Shown: in pieces, positions 39,345 through 48,390 of the stretch
How positions within the stretch are numbered: the stretch's first letter is position 1
Layout of the letters: every line of letters starts with the position of its first letter
From: an uncultured Neisseriaceae bacterium
GTDB lineage: Bacteria > Pseudomonadota > Gammaproteobacteria > Burkholderiales > Neisseriaceae
Reading direction: 5' to 3'
Assembly (NCBI GenBank): GCA_945267035.1
Contig: CALYOS010000014.1
Span: forward strand, 1 to 50,674
DNA: 50,674 nt
The notes under the pieces: generated by a model
The model's input: only the letters and a program-made list of their open reading frames with translations
The model's database searches: none
What the model was told of the DNA's origin: nothing
Position numbers and translations under genes: made by a program

Positions 39345-39373
39345 AAATAGGGGCACAATAGCTGGCTTTCAAG
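39345..39373 (-). promoter_or_regulatory. sigma-32 (heat-shock) type promoter of hslVU
   Basis: On the minus strand CTTGAAA (39367-39373) and CCCCTATTT (39345-39353) are separated by 13 bases, matching the RpoH pattern CTTGAA / CCCCAT. It starts 60 bases before hslV, a known heat-shock operon in E. coli. Confidence 0.75.
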
Positions 39374-39463
39374 ATTGTAAATATCAATAAGAAGAAAAAA
39401 TAGTGTATTTAACTAGTGCCGAAATAGAAAGACGCAATAGAAAGGGTTGTAGTGGTAATGCAA

Positions 39464-39491
39464 TAAAAAATGGCAACCAAAAGGTTGCCAT
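39464..39491 (-). terminator. intrinsic terminator of the lipoprotein gene
   Basis: ATGGCAACC (39470-39478) and GGTTGCCAT (39483-39491) form a perfect 9-base stem around AAAA; on the minus strand a T run follows (39464-39469). Confidence 0.9.
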
Positions 39492-39511
39492 GCTTCAGTG
39501 TTGCGATCAGA

Positions 39512-40066
39512 TTATTTACGTTTTCTGTACACTTTACGAGTAGTGACAGTTTTGGTTTTTTTCACTTTAGTCACTGGAGCAGCAGTAGCTCGACCATCAT
39601 CGATAATACAGTTTTGAGTGACGATCTGTGGCGCAATCTGTTCTTGACCATTAATCACCTGTCTAGCAGGTTGTACCAAACCCACAGCATTCACTCTATC
39701 CACAGTATCTTTAGTTGCTAAACCAGTTTTCCAGGATATGCCTTGTGGAGAGACAAAAGTATTGTAATTAACATCGCTGTTATCACGCATCATCACTGGT
39801 GATAAAGCACCTTGATAATTCACCTGAGCGGCGACAACGTTTTGACCCTGAAAACCGTACATTACCCGTAAAGGATTTTTCACGCTTCCGGCACCGCAAA
39901 GGTAAGCGACTTCTTGTTTGCCATCAATCTGTACATCAGTAGTCGTAGACTGAGTAGTCACAGTAGTCGTGGTTTTAGCCACGGGTGTTCTGTGATGGTG
40001 AGATTTAGAGGCACAACCAGTTAAGGCCAGCATCAGCATGGCAGCAGGGATCAGTACTTTTTTCAT
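39512..40066 (-). CDS. lipoprotein with a C-type lysozyme inhibitor (MliC)/adhesin complex protein-like domain
   Basis: A probable 184-residue lipoprotein (numbering from the ATG at 40072: lipobox LTGC, Cys20). After a His- and Thr-rich linker (24-48), residues 52-157 follow the MliC/ACP plan known from Neisseria: VAYLCGAG..LRVMYGFQGQ, VNYQGALSPVMM, TFVSPQGISWKTG and a closing QNCIID, with C59 and C155 able to form a disulfide. That family inhibits host C-type lysozymes and in Neisseria can promote adhesion. The last 25 residues are strongly basic (KKTKTVTTRKVYRKRK), not usual for the family. I chose ATG 40066 for correct spacing from AAAGGA. Assignment is by pattern and moderate. Confidence 0.65.
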   Translation of the reverse strand: MKKVLIPAAMLMLALTGCASKSHHHRTPVAKTTTTVTTQSTTTDVQIDGKQEVAYLCGAGSVKNPLRVMYGFQGQNVVAAQVNYQGALSPVMMRDNSDVNYNTFVSPQGISWKTGLATKDTVDRVNAVGLVQPARQVINGQEQIAPQIVTQNCIIDDGRATAAPVTKVKKTKTVTTRKVYRKRK

Positions 40067-40323
40067 ATTCATTCCTTTGATATGTAAAATTAAAGTTATT
40101 CAGGATCAATTACATCGCTAATAATACTTGGCTTAGGTAAAGTTGCAATAGAGGTATCTTATTGTTTTTTAGTCTTATGTTGAATCAGTTTAAAAATGTT
40201 TAAATCAGGTATCTTCTAAAATTAGCCCTGATGGCAGATGAAATATTGTCTACAACGGGTATTTTGGGTCATTAAATTGTCTAATTATATAAATAGGTTA
40301 TTGATTAAAGAGAATTTTTCTAA

Positions 40324-41145
40324 TCATATATTTTCTAAATTTAACTTTGTTTGACTTGGTATTTGTGTCGTAGACAGATCGTCAAGATTCAATGCGGTTA
40401 ATGATCCTCCCCACAATGCACCGGTATCCAAACAAATGACATTTTGACCGCGATATAAACCCAATGCAGACCAGTGACCAAACAAAATGGTTTTATCAGT
40501 ATTGTGGCGACGATCAGCCTGAAACCAGGCGATAAGATCAGCCGGCATCTGCGCTAAGGTCGATTTGTAATCAAAATCTAGCTTGCCTTTTTTCGTTAAT
40601 GCCCGCATGCGAGTAAATACATTGGTGATAAAGCGTAATCGCTCCGCTCCTTGCAGATCAGCGTGCCAGCAATCAGGTTTATTACCATACATTTGCGCAA
40701 AGAAATCCGCCGGTGAGGTGTGTAATTCGTTTTCCACTTCATGAGCCAAAGCTTGTGCTTGGGTGATGCTCCATTCTGGCCAGATGCCTGCATGTACCAT
40801 AACGAAATCATGCTGCTGTAACATTAAAGGTTGCTGCTCAAGCCAGCCTAACAACTGGTTTTTATCTGGCGCAAGCAAAATATCGCTGATGGTATCTGAA
40901 CGTTTGATCTTCCCATAGCCATAATGTAAAGCCAGCAAATGCAAATCATGATTACCCAGCACGGTTTGCATACAACCATCATTTTGGTAGATCAGACGCA
41001 GTGTTTGCAGTGATTGTGGACCGCGGTTAACCAAATCGCCAGTAAACCACAGAGTGTCTTTACCGGGATTAAAGGCGAGTTCTACCAAGAGCCTATTTAG
41101 CTCAGCCAGACATCCCTGAATATCTCCAATAACATACTGCGTCAT
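40324..41145 (-). CDS. apaH: diadenosine tetraphosphatase (symmetrical)
   Basis: ApaH hydrolyses Ap4A to two ADP and can remove Np4-type RNA caps. The 273-residue metallophosphatase has GDIQGC (7-12), GDLVNRGP, LGNHDLH, HAGIWP and FGHWSALGL in order, the full PPP-family metal set. TAAGG precedes ATG. It heads no obvious operon; ridA lies 56 bases upstream on the same strand. Confidence 0.97.
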   Translation of the reverse strand: MTQYVIGDIQGCLAELNRLLVELAFNPGKDTLWFTGDLVNRGPQSLQTLRLIYQNDGCMQTVLGNHDLHLLALHYGYGKIKRSDTISDILLAPDKNQLLGWLEQQPLMLQQHDFVMVHAGIWPEWSITQAQALAHEVENELHTSPADFFAQMYGNKPDCWHADLQGAERLRFITNVFTRMRALTKKGKLDFDYKSTLAQMPADLIAWFQADRRHNTDKTILFGHWSALGLYRGQNVICLDTGALWGGSLTALNLDDLSTTQIPSQTKLNLENI

Positions 41146-41201
41146 AATCTAAACCTTAGTTATCAATGAGAATTGGACAAGTGGTGCCGTTCAAAGATTA
41201 A

Positions 41202-41591
41202 TCATGATTGATCCAGAATCAAAATACCTTCTGCTTCAACCATGGCACCTTTAGGCAGCGCCGAAACTTCTACCGCTGCGCGCGCAGGATACGGAGCGGT
41301 AAAATATTCTGCCATCACCTCATTAAAAGCAGCAAAATTCTGCAAATCTGTTAGATAAGCATTTAATTTAACCAAATTATTCAAATTGCCGCCGGCAGCC
41401 TCAGCTACAGCACGCAAATTTTTAAATACTTGATGAGCCTGTTCGGTAAAATTATCGGAAACCAGCTGCATCGTTTGCGGAACCAATGGTATCTGACCAG
41501 ATAAATATACAGTATGGTCAATCTGTACCGCCTGTGAATAACAACCGATGGCTGCTGGAGCTTGATCTGTGTGGATTATTTTTTTACTCAT
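41202..41591 (-). CDS. ridA: RidA family enamine/imine deaminase
   Basis: RidA hydrolyses reactive 2-aminoacrylate-type enamines formed by PLP enzymes such as IlvA, whose gene is also in this window. The 129-residue product has the conserved arginine in YPARAAVEV and the [12 protein letters not shown] segment. The usual GPYSQAV reads GCYSQAV, a proline-to-cysteine change at a conserved place. AGGAG is spaced for ATG 41594 or 41591. It follows hemW by 33 bases and is likely cotranscribed with rdgB and hemW. Confidence 0.93.
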   Translation of the reverse strand: MSKKIIHTDQAPAAIGCYSQAVQIDHTVYLSGQIPLVPQTMQLVSDNFTEQAHQVFKNLRAVAEAAGGNLNNLVKLNAYLTDLQNFAAFNEVMAEYFTAPYPARAAVEVSALPKGAMVEAEGILILDQS

Positions 41592-41624
41592 CATGATTAC
41601 TCCTTTAAACATTAATGGTTTTGC

Positions 41625-42830
41625 TTAGTCACTCAGAAATAGAGCTAATAAGTCATTGAGAAAGCGTCTCCCAAGGGGTGTTGGGCGCAAATACTGCGGG
41701 TCTGTATCCAACAGACCTTGCTTAATGGCTTGGGTGATCATAGGTTTAATTGTATTGATAGGAAGCCCCGTTCGTTGACTAAACCATATAGTGGGTACAC
41801 CATGGGTTAGCCTCAATGCATTCATCATAAACTCAAACGGTAGATCTTCAGAGGCAACCATTTGGCGTTTAATGGCATGATCAGGCAAGTGCTGCATCGC
41901 CTGCATATAATCTTTTGGATGACGGCTACGAACGGTGCGTTCAATTCCGCTTGCACTGGATATCTTACCATGGGCGCCAGCACCAATGCCGATATAGTCG
42001 CCAAATTGCCAATAATTGATATTGTGGGCGCACTGATGCTGACGATGAGCAAATGCTGAAGTTTCATATTGTTCAAACCCAGCTTGCTGTAAAGCCGAAT
42101 GCACGGTTATTTCAATTTCATCACTGAGTTCATCTCCTGGTAAATGTTCAGGCGGCGTGTGCCCGAAAGGGGTATTCGGTTCCATGGTCAACTGATAAGC
42201 ACTAATGTGATGAACGCCAGTGTCAATGGCAGTAGTGATGTCTTGCTGCGCAGATTGCAGCGTTTGACCGGGCAAAGCATACATCAGATCGACATTGACC
42301 TTAGTAAATAAACCCATTGCTGCTTCTATCGCGCTCAGCGCTTCAGCACGGTTATGAATTCGTCCTAATGCCACAAGCTGCTCGTCTACAAAACTTTGTA
42401 CACCGATTGAAACTCGGTTAATGCCTGCCGAGGCATAAGCGCGAAAACGATTTTGTTCAAAGGTTCCTGGATTGGCCTCCAAAGTTATTTCGGCATTTGC
42501 TTGCAATTTAACTCGAGCACGAATACCACTGAGTAATTGTTCCAGAGCAGCAGGGCTAAGTAAACTGGGTGTGCCACCACCAATAAAGACAGTGTGCACA
42601 GATCTTCCCCAAATGTAGGGCAGTTCCGTTTCTAAATCAGTCAGTAAAGCCGATACATAAGTCTGTTCATCCAGCTCCTGCTTAAGCTGATGTGAATTGA
42701 AATCGCAATAGGGGCATTTACGCAAACACCATGGAAAATGTACATATAAAGACAAAGGAGGCAAAGCGTGTAGAACTGGTGCCTTATGCTTTTCTGGCTG
42801 GATGGTAAATGGTATAGAAAAATCAGACAT
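41625..42830 (-). CDS. hemW: radical SAM heme chaperone HemW
   Basis: HemW binds heme and delivers it to target enzymes; it descends from coproporphyrinogen dehydrogenase HemN. The 401-residue protein has the radical-SAM cysteines C35, C39 and C42 (CLRKCPYC), the GGGTPSLL motif and the HemN C-terminal domain (ENLPFEFMMNALRL-like region). The fourth cysteine environment (CDFNSH) is HemW-like, not HemN. Its start overlaps the end of rdgB by 8 bases without a ribosome site, suggesting coupling; rdgB-hemW is a classical pair. Confidence 0.95.
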   Translation of the reverse strand: MSDFSIPFTIQPEKHKAPVLHALPPLSLYVHFPWCLRKCPYCDFNSHQLKQELDEQTYVSALLTDLETELPYIWGRSVHTVFIGGGTPSLLSPAALEQLLSGIRARVKLQANAEITLEANPGTFEQNRFRAYASAGINRVSIGVQSFVDEQLVALGRIHNRAEALSAIEAAMGLFTKVNVDLMYALPGQTLQSAQQDITTAIDTGVHHISAYQLTMEPNTPFGHTPPEHLPGDELSDEIEITVHSALQQAGFEQYETSAFAHRQHQCAHNINYWQFGDYIGIGAGAHGKISSASGIERTVRSRHPKDYMQAMQHLPDHAIKRQMVASEDLPFEFMMNALRLTHGVPTIWFSQRTGLPINTIKPMITQAIKQGLLDTDPQYLRPTPLGRRFLNDLLALFLSD

Positions 42831-43431
42831 GCGTGAGATTGTGGGTAGACCGCAGTTTATTTAACAGAATACTTAAAGCCTGTGCACGATGGCTATAGCG
42901 GTTTTTTTCTTCCTGACTCATTTGTGCAGCAGTCATTTGCTGTTCGGGCAGATAAAAATGAGGGTCATAACCGAAACCATTATGGCCTGCGGCATCGCTT
43001 TGCCACTGACCGTACCAATTGGCTTCGGCGATGATAGGTTGTGGATCATGAGCATGACGAACGAGCACCAACACACAAACATAAAAAACACGTTTATCTG
43101 CCTGCAGGCTTAATTCGTGATCAAGCTTGGCATTATTGGCTGCATCGGATTTCGGACTGACACCAGCATAGCGGGCAGACAGCACGCCAGGTGCTCCCTG
43201 TAAGGCAACTGCACAGATACCAGAATCATCGGCTAAAGCAGGTAATCCACTGTGTTGGCTAGCATGACGCGCTTTGGTCAAAGCATTTTCCACGAAAGTC
43301 ACATACGGTTCAGGGCATTCTGGCACACTAAATGCAGACTGAGGGATGATATCGATATTCAACGTGGAAAAAAGACGCTGAAATTCCGTTAGTTTGCCTT
43401 GATTATTGCTGGCAAGCACAATTTTATTCAT
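42823..43431 (-). CDS. rdgB: RdgB/HAM1 non-canonical purine NTP pyrophosphatase
   Basis: RdgB removes dITP, dXTP and related nucleotides from the pool. From ATG 43431 the 202-residue product begins MNKIVLASNNQGKLTEF with the SNNQGK substrate motif (8-13), the catalytic ADDSGI (67-72) and GFGYDPHF and SHRAQAL near the end. The frame opens at 43479, but the added 16 residues are not family-like. No good ribosome site is seen before either start. It leads rdgB-hemW-ridA. Confidence 0.95.
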   Translation of the reverse strand: MNKIVLASNNQGKLTEFQRLFSTLNIDIIPQSAFSVPECPEPYVTFVENALTKARHASQHSGLPALADDSGICAVALQGAPGVLSARYAGVSPKSDAANNAKLDHELSLQADKRVFYVCVLVLVRHAHDPQPIIAEANWYGQWQSDAAGHNGFGYDPHFYLPEQQMTAAQMSQEEKNRYSHRAQALSILLNKLRSTHNLTHV

Positions 43432-43657
43432 AAAAAAAACCATCACTAGGAAGCTCTTGGAGATAACCACTTCCATCAAAAAATAACAAATTTAATTATA
43501 TTACAGTCTGTCAGTTGCACAGAAACAGCGGATACACCGCGCTATAGACACCATAAACAAACGAAGAAGCATTAATAGAAAATAGACTTTATTTTGCCTG
43601 AATAACTAAAATGATCAATCTATTTTTTGTAAAACAGAGGTAATGCACGAGATGTAC

Positions 43658-44158
43658 TTAGAATTTCATGCGCTTAGACTTGATTGCCGTTCTATGCTGA
43701 CGTTGACGTTCGCGTAATGTTAATGCTAGCGCAGTGATTTGTCCCAATACACTGAAAAATGCCAAGATAAAACAAACAGTGGCTATGATCGATTTCTTTT
43801 CCAGCCAATACAAACAACCTAATATCAACAAAGCTACAAATAAAACAGTACAAGAGGCAAGAATAAGCAGAAAAAGTTTTGTTCGTCGCATCGCAATGGT
43901 TATTTCATGGCTAAACTTATTTTCCTCAATTAAATTTTTTACTTCTTCCGAGGATAAATAATCATCTTCGTCAATGCATCCGGTCATATATTTATTCATT
44001 AAAACTCTATTTTTTCTATCATCTTTAATCCAATTTCCGTTTTCAAAAAATAATATACTATTTATATTTTTGTTAAACTTTAACCCATTATTAGGGGTTT
44101 TTAAAAGGAATACCTTACCATCATAAATAATTTTATAATATAAAAAAGGCTCTTTCAT
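43658..44158 (-). CDS. hypothetical two-helix membrane protein, accessory
   Basis: A 166-residue protein of unrecognised family. Residues 1-90 are soluble, AT-coded and rich in Asn, Lys and Asp; two membrane helices follow (94-118 and 123-147) and a strongly basic cytosolic tail (RERQRQHRTAIKSKRMKF). The topology fits a protein with both ends in the cytosol. Base composition is AT-richer than the neighbours. It starts 6 bases after a 67-residue unknown gene, without a ribosome site, so the two form a pair. Membrane proteins of this size next to a small frame occur as immunity partners of toxin tails, but no sequence motif here proves that. Confidence 0.6.
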   Translation of the reverse strand: MKEPFLYYKIIYDGKVFLLKTPNNGLKFNKNINSILFFENGNWIKDDRKNRVLMNKYMTGCIDEDDYLSSEEVKNLIEENKFSHEITIAMRRTKLFLLILASCTVLFVALLILGCLYWLEKKSIIATVCFILAFFSVLGQITALALTLRERQRQHRTAIKSKRMKF

Positions 44159-44164
44159 AATTTT

Positions 44165-44368
44165 TTATTTTATATCTGAAACATTAGGAAGATTAGGTAT
44201 TTTAGAACAATCTTCTCTCATCTTATCAATAAGTGCACCACTTACCACTTTTGGGGTACTAGGTAACCTTGCTTCTTCATAAAATACATGATTAATATTT
44301 TGTTTTACATTAAAACTTTCATAGGTTAATCCTACGTTTTTTTTTATTAGGTATCCGATTTCTTGCAT
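44165..44368 (-). CDS. hypothetical 67-residue protein, possibly a truncated gene 3' end
   Basis: A short AT-rich frame starting MQEIGYLIKKNVGLTYE and ending NLPNVSDIK. The codons before its ATG (NIGRS after a TAA) also look protein-like, so this may be the surviving C-terminal end of a longer gene, for instance a toxin tail. A weak GGTAGAAG lies before the ATG. It runs straight into the two-helix protein gene 6 bases on. Function unknown. Confidence 0.45.
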   Translation of the reverse strand: MQEIGYLIKKNVGLTYESFNVKQNINHVFYEEARLPSTPKVVSGALIDKMREDCSKIPNLPNVSDIK

Positions 44369-44611
44369 GCTTCTACCAATGTTTTAGATTTTATTAATCC
44401 ATTTTGGGAAGTGATCAGCAACTGATTTTAATTTTTCAATTCACGATCTGTAGACACATCTGACTAAATCATACTTTGAATATCAGATCATGGTTGTGCA
44501 CTATGTGTTGTGCTTTGAATGCACAGATTCTGGAGCGCGAAAGTTGAAGATTTAAAGTGATGTTCACCTGAAATCAACAGGCGAGAATAGGCGAGTAAAA
44601 AATCAAGGTAT

Positions 44612-44639
44612 AAAAAAGGCCTGCATTCGTTGCAGGCCT
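44612..44639 (-). terminator. intrinsic terminator of dapA-bamC
   Basis: AGGCCTGC (44617-44624) and GCAGGCCT (44632-44639) pair over 8 bases around a 7-base loop; the minus strand then reads six T. It lies 10 bases past the bamC stop. Confidence 0.92.
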
Positions 44640-44649
44640 GATCACAACA

Positions 44650-45798
44650 TCAGCGTAATTGCTGAGTGAGTAGTTTGAGCCAATGTTTGGCATCCTTACC
44701 TTGATAGGGTGAGCCATTTTCGTTGAATAGGCTTACACGAGAGCCTCCGCCTTGTAAGGGGAGTACTTGTACAATCAAGCGAGGTTGTTCAGTTACAGTT
44801 ACAGCTTGTTCTTTCTTCTTGCTGCGACCAAACAGGCGACTAAACATACCCGGTTTCTGGTTGCTAACAGAAGAAGCTTCGGCTGCTGCAACTTCAACTT
44901 GATACAGATTGGCTGTTGGATTTTCACCGATCACATTCAGACCCACGCGATCCAATGCCAGTCCCACTCGGCGCCAGTTACGATCGTGGGTGCCGACCAA
45001 AATAATGCTATTTCCGTCTATTTTAGCCAGAGCATTTTGATCCGAATTTTGTAACTGAGCGGCAACTTGCTGCTGTACCTGTTGGGCATCAGCACCTAAA
45101 TATTGCATGAAACGAGCCAGAAAAGCCGCTTCTAATTCCGGTTCATTCGGACGAGGTTGCCATGCTGTTGTGTCAGCAGCTCTATTGGTATAGACCTCTT
45201 TCATCCCTTTCTGACTGAAAAAGACGTCGGTGCCACCCTTAGCATTTCGTTCCAAACGAATGGTGAACATATCACGCTCGCCACTGGAATACACGCCACC
45301 TATGCCTACTTTTTCAAACAAACCGCGGATGAAGTCAGCAGGAAGTTTGGCACGGTTTTCCGCCCAACTGGTTTGCATAAGACCAATTGAAGGTTCTTCG
45401 CGTTCGATGTTAAAGCCTTGTTCTTGCCAGAAAGCTTTCAATAAGGGCCACAGTTCTGCCGCCTGTTTATTATCGACAGTTAACCAGCGGATGTTGCCAT
45501 CACGGTGCAAATGAATGTTTGATACCGGAGCGAGCACTTGGTTATTGGCATTTTGTGCTTGATGGCGAGTAGAGTTATTTATTTCACTGGCACGAACAGT
45601 GCCGGAAATCATTGAACCACCTGGTACATTATAACGATTGCCTTGGTTCGGATCGGTCAGATCAGGTGGAACATCGAGTTGAACAATTTTTTTATTTTCC
45701 GACTGATAATCCAGTTGAGGCAGATTATCTTTTTTACTGGCGCACGCAGCTAGACTGGCCGCCAGCATAGTTAAAACGAAAGTCTTACTTAAATTCAT
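44650..45798 (-). CDS. bamC: outer membrane protein assembly factor BamC
   Basis: BamC is a lipoprotein of the BAM complex that inserts beta-barrel proteins. From ATG 45798 the 382-residue product starts with a lipoprotein signal (SLAAC, Cys19), then the unstructured BamD-binding lasso (LPQLDYQSENKKIVQLDVPPDL) and two helix-grip domains. AGGA lies 9 bases before this ATG; the frame is open to 45927 but overlaps dapA there. Its place directly after dapA is the same as in E. coli (dapA-bamC). Confidence 0.93.
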   Translation of the reverse strand: MNLSKTFVLTMLAASLAACASKKDNLPQLDYQSENKKIVQLDVPPDLTDPNQGNRYNVPGGSMISGTVRASEINNSTRHQAQNANNQVLAPVSNIHLHRDGNIRWLTVDNKQAAELWPLLKAFWQEQGFNIEREEPSIGLMQTSWAENRAKLPADFIRGLFEKVGIGGVYSSGERDMFTIRLERNAKGGTDVFFSQKGMKEVYTNRAADTTAWQPRPNEPELEAAFLARFMQYLGADAQQVQQQVAAQLQNSDQNALAKIDGNSIILVGTHDRNWRRVGLALDRVGLNVIGENPTANLYQVEVAAAEASSVSNQKPGMFSRLFGRSKKKEQAVTVTEQPRLIVQVLPLQGGGSRVSLFNENGSPYQGKDAKHWLKLLTQQLR

Positions 45799-45845
45799 TG
45801 ACCATTTCCTGTGTTGATACAACGGCGAAGTTGGCTGAGATTTTA

Positions 45846-46721
45846 TTAAATCAGACCGGCTTCTTGCATAGCAGCCACAACCGTAGCTTCTCCTGCTGGG
45901 GTGATTTCTGTTAAAGGCAAGCGACAATAGGGTTGCATTCTGCCTAATTTAGATACCGCAAATTTAGCTGGCACTGGATTGGGTGCACAGAACAAATCAG
46001 TATGCAAACTTTGCATTTTGTCATTTAAAGCACGGGCAGTAGCAATATCACCTTTTAAGGCTGCATGACACATATCAGCAAATAGCTTAGGGGCCACATT
46101 GGCCGTTACACTGATCACACCATGACCACCACATAACAAGAAAGCTAGCGCAGTAGGATCGTCACCGGAATAAACAGCAAAATCGGCTGGAGCGTGTTTG
46201 AAAAGATAACAGGCTCGGGCAATATTGCCAGTGGCTTCTTTAATGCCGACAATATTGTCTATTTGTGCCAGACGCAAAGCCGTATCCGGTTGCATATCAG
46301 CCACAGTACGACCCGGCACATTATATAAAATCATGGGAATATCCGCGGCTTCGGCAATGGCCTTAAAGTGGCGGTAAATGCCTTCCTGATTAGGTTTATT
46401 ATAGTAGGGCACCACTGATAAAGTCATGTCGGCGCCAGCATCTTTGGCTTCCTGCGACAAATGGATCGCTTCACGGGTATTATTGGCACCCGTACCAGCA
46501 ATAACTTTAACCCGTTTTGCAACGTGTTCAACAGCAGTCTGAACTACTTTCAGGTGTTCATCAACACTCAGTGTTGCTGATTCGCCAGTTGTACCTACTG
46601 CGACGATGGCATCAGTACCGGATTCAATTTGCCAATCAATCAATTTTTTGTACTGTTCGTAATCAATACTGCCATCAGGATGCATTGGCGTTACGATGGC
46701 AACCAGGCTACCTGTTAACAT
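45846..46721 (-). CDS. dapA: 4-hydroxy-tetrahydrodipicolinate synthase
   Basis: DapA condenses pyruvate and aspartate semialdehyde on the way to lysine and diaminopimelate for peptidoglycan. The 291-residue product has GTTGES (43-48), Y133 in YNVPGRT and the Schiff-base K161 in [14 protein letters not shown] precedes ATG. It is cotranscribed with bamC, 47 bases downstream. Confidence 0.98.
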   Translation of the reverse strand: MLTGSLVAIVTPMHPDGSIDYEQYKKLIDWQIESGTDAIVAVGTTGESATLSVDEHLKVVQTAVEHVAKRVKVIAGTGANNTREAIHLSQEAKDAGADMTLSVVPYYNKPNQEGIYRHFKAIAEAADIPMILYNVPGRTVADMQPDTALRLAQIDNIVGIKEATGNIARACYLFKHAPADFAVYSGDDPTALAFLLCGGHGVISVTANVAPKLFADMCHAALKGDIATARALNDKMQSLHTDLFCAPNPVPAKFAVSKLGRMQPYCRLPLTEITPAGEATVVAAMQEAGLI

Positions 46722-46826
46722 AATTCTCTCTTTTCAAGGAAGATGAAAATGTCACAATTGTAGCTTATTTTTTCCTTAAATGGAAAAATTGTCAGCTTAA
46801 AGAAATCATTCGCTAAGAAAAGTTGG

Positions 46827-46844
46827 TCAAATTTAAAAATTTGA
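46827..46844 (+). promoter_or_regulatory. inverted repeat upstream of the xanthine-type permease
   Basis: TCAAATTT and AAATTTGA are exact 8-base arms around AA, about 100 bases upstream of the start codon. It may be an operator; being AT-rich it could also be chance. Confidence 0.25.
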
Positions 46845-46944
46845 TTTACAAGAAGTAAGTGCTGGTAAAAATACCTATTTTTGCTTTAAAATGAGCCGCT
46901 TTATATTCATTCATCACCTATATAAAGCAAAGAAGGAAAATAAT

Positions 46945-48339
46945 ATGACTAATAATTCCGCTGATCACTGTGATGCTGATCGCTCCGATCTAGTCTATGC
47001 TCTGGAGGACAAACCTCCTTTTTTTAATAGCTTATTAAGCGCACTGACACATCTGCTTGCTTTATTTGTACCCATGGTGGCACCTGCACTCGTTGTGGGC
47101 GGTGCATTGGGGCTGAATGCGGAAATGACCGCTTATCTGGTGTCCATGTCTATGGTGGCTTCTGGAGTTGGCACCTATATTCAAGTGCACAGATTTGGCG
47201 TGATCGGTTCTGGCTTACTGTCCATTCAATCTGTTAATTTTTCTTTTGTTACCGTCATGATTGCGCTCGGTTTGGAAATGAAACAGGGCGGTATGAGCGA
47301 AAATACCATGATCTCTACTTTATTAGGCGTCTCGTTTGTAGGCGCCTTTTTAGTAGTTGGCGCATCATGGCTACTTCCTTTTCTGCGTAAGGTCATTACC
47401 CCAACGGTAAGCGGTGTGGTGGTGTTAATGATCGGATTGAGCTTGATCCACGTTGGCATAACTGATTATGGCGGTGGTTTAGCAGCAAAAGCCAATCATA
47501 CCTTCGGTTCCTGGTCCAATTTAGGGCTATCTACACTGGTTTTATTCATTGTTTTGTTGTTCAATTGTTTCAAAAATCCGTGGTGGCGTATGGCTGGTAT
47601 CGCTGTTGGGCTGACTACCGGTTATATTATTGCCCTGTTGATGGGGTTGGTGGATTTTTCCAATTTGCACAATTTGCCATTGATTACTATCCCAATCCCG
47701 TTCAAGTATGGTTTTTCTTTTGATTGGCATGCCTTTATGGTTGCCGGAACCATCTATTTACTCAGTGTATTTGAAGCTGTCGGTGATTTAACCGCTACGG
47801 CCATGATATCCAATCAGCCAGTTGACGGACCTGAATATACCCGCCGTCTGCGGGGTGGGGTGATGGCTGATGGGCTGGTGTCAGTGATTGCCACCGTACT
47901 GGGATCTTTACCCCTGACCACTTTTGCGCAAAATAATGGCGTGATTCAAATGACCGGCGTCGCTTCTCGCCATGTAGGTAAATACATAGCGGTGATCCTA
48001 ATTTTACTCGGTCTTTTCCCGTGGGTTGGCGGAATATTTACCACTATTCCCAGTCCAGTTTTAGGGGGTGCAATGGTCGTGATGTTTGGTTTAATCGTCA
48101 CAGCCGGCATCCGTATAATCATTACTGCCGGCATCCGGCGACGAGAAGCCATCATTTGTGCCACGTCACTTGGTCTTGGCTTGGGTGTTGCTTTTGAGCC
48201 AGAAGTATTTTCGCAATTACCTATCCTGTTTCAAAATCCAATCTGCATGGGTGGTATCGTTGCAGTGGTGTTGAATCTGGTTTTACCCTATGATCATACA
48301 GAACCGGCAGTCTATTTAAGCGACAAATTGCCGCATTAA
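46945..48339 (+). CDS. NCS2-family xanthine-type permease
   Basis: A proton-coupled nucleobase transporter of 464 residues with about 14 membrane segments. It resembles E. coli XanP/XanQ more than UraA: YALEDKPP at the N terminus, SMVASGVGTYIQ, GVVVLMIGLSLIHVGIT, FEAVGDLTATAM and the NAT signature QNNGVIQMTGVASR. Xanthine is therefore the likely substrate, though uric acid transporters share these motifs. GAAGGA lies before ATG 46945; an upstream in-frame start at 46891 is not supported. It is a single-gene unit closed by a strong terminator and would feed purine salvage. Confidence 0.9.
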   Translation: MTNNSADHCDADRSDLVYALEDKPPFFNSLLSALTHLLALFVPMVAPALVVGGALGLNAEMTAYLVSMSMVASGVGTYIQVHRFGVIGSGLLSIQSVNFSFVTVMIALGLEMKQGGMSENTMISTLLGVSFVGAFLVVGASWLLPFLRKVITPTVSGVVVLMIGLSLIHVGITDYGGGLAAKANHTFGSWSNLGLSTLVLFIVLLFNCFKNPWWRMAGIAVGLTTGYIIALLMGLVDFSNLHNLPLITIPIPFKYGFSFDWHAFMVAGTIYLLSVFEAVGDLTATAMISNQPVDGPEYTRRLRGGVMADGLVSVIATVLGSLPLTTFAQNNGVIQMTGVASRHVGKYIAVILILLGLFPWVGGIFTTIPSPVLGGAMVVMFGLIVTAGIRIIITAGIRRREAIICATSLGLGLGVAFEPEVFSQLPILFQNPICMGGIVAVVLNLVLPYDHTEPAVYLSDKLPH

Positions 48340-48353
48340 GTTGCGCCGTAAAT

Positions 48354-48390
48354 AAACCACAGCCTGTCTTTTTCTGACAGGCTGTGGTTT
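48354..48390 (+). terminator. intrinsic terminator of the permease gene
   Basis: AAACCACAGCCTGTC (48354-48368) and GACAGGCTGTGGTTT (48376-48390) are perfect 15-base arms around a 7-base loop, followed by TTATATA. Confidence 0.93.
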
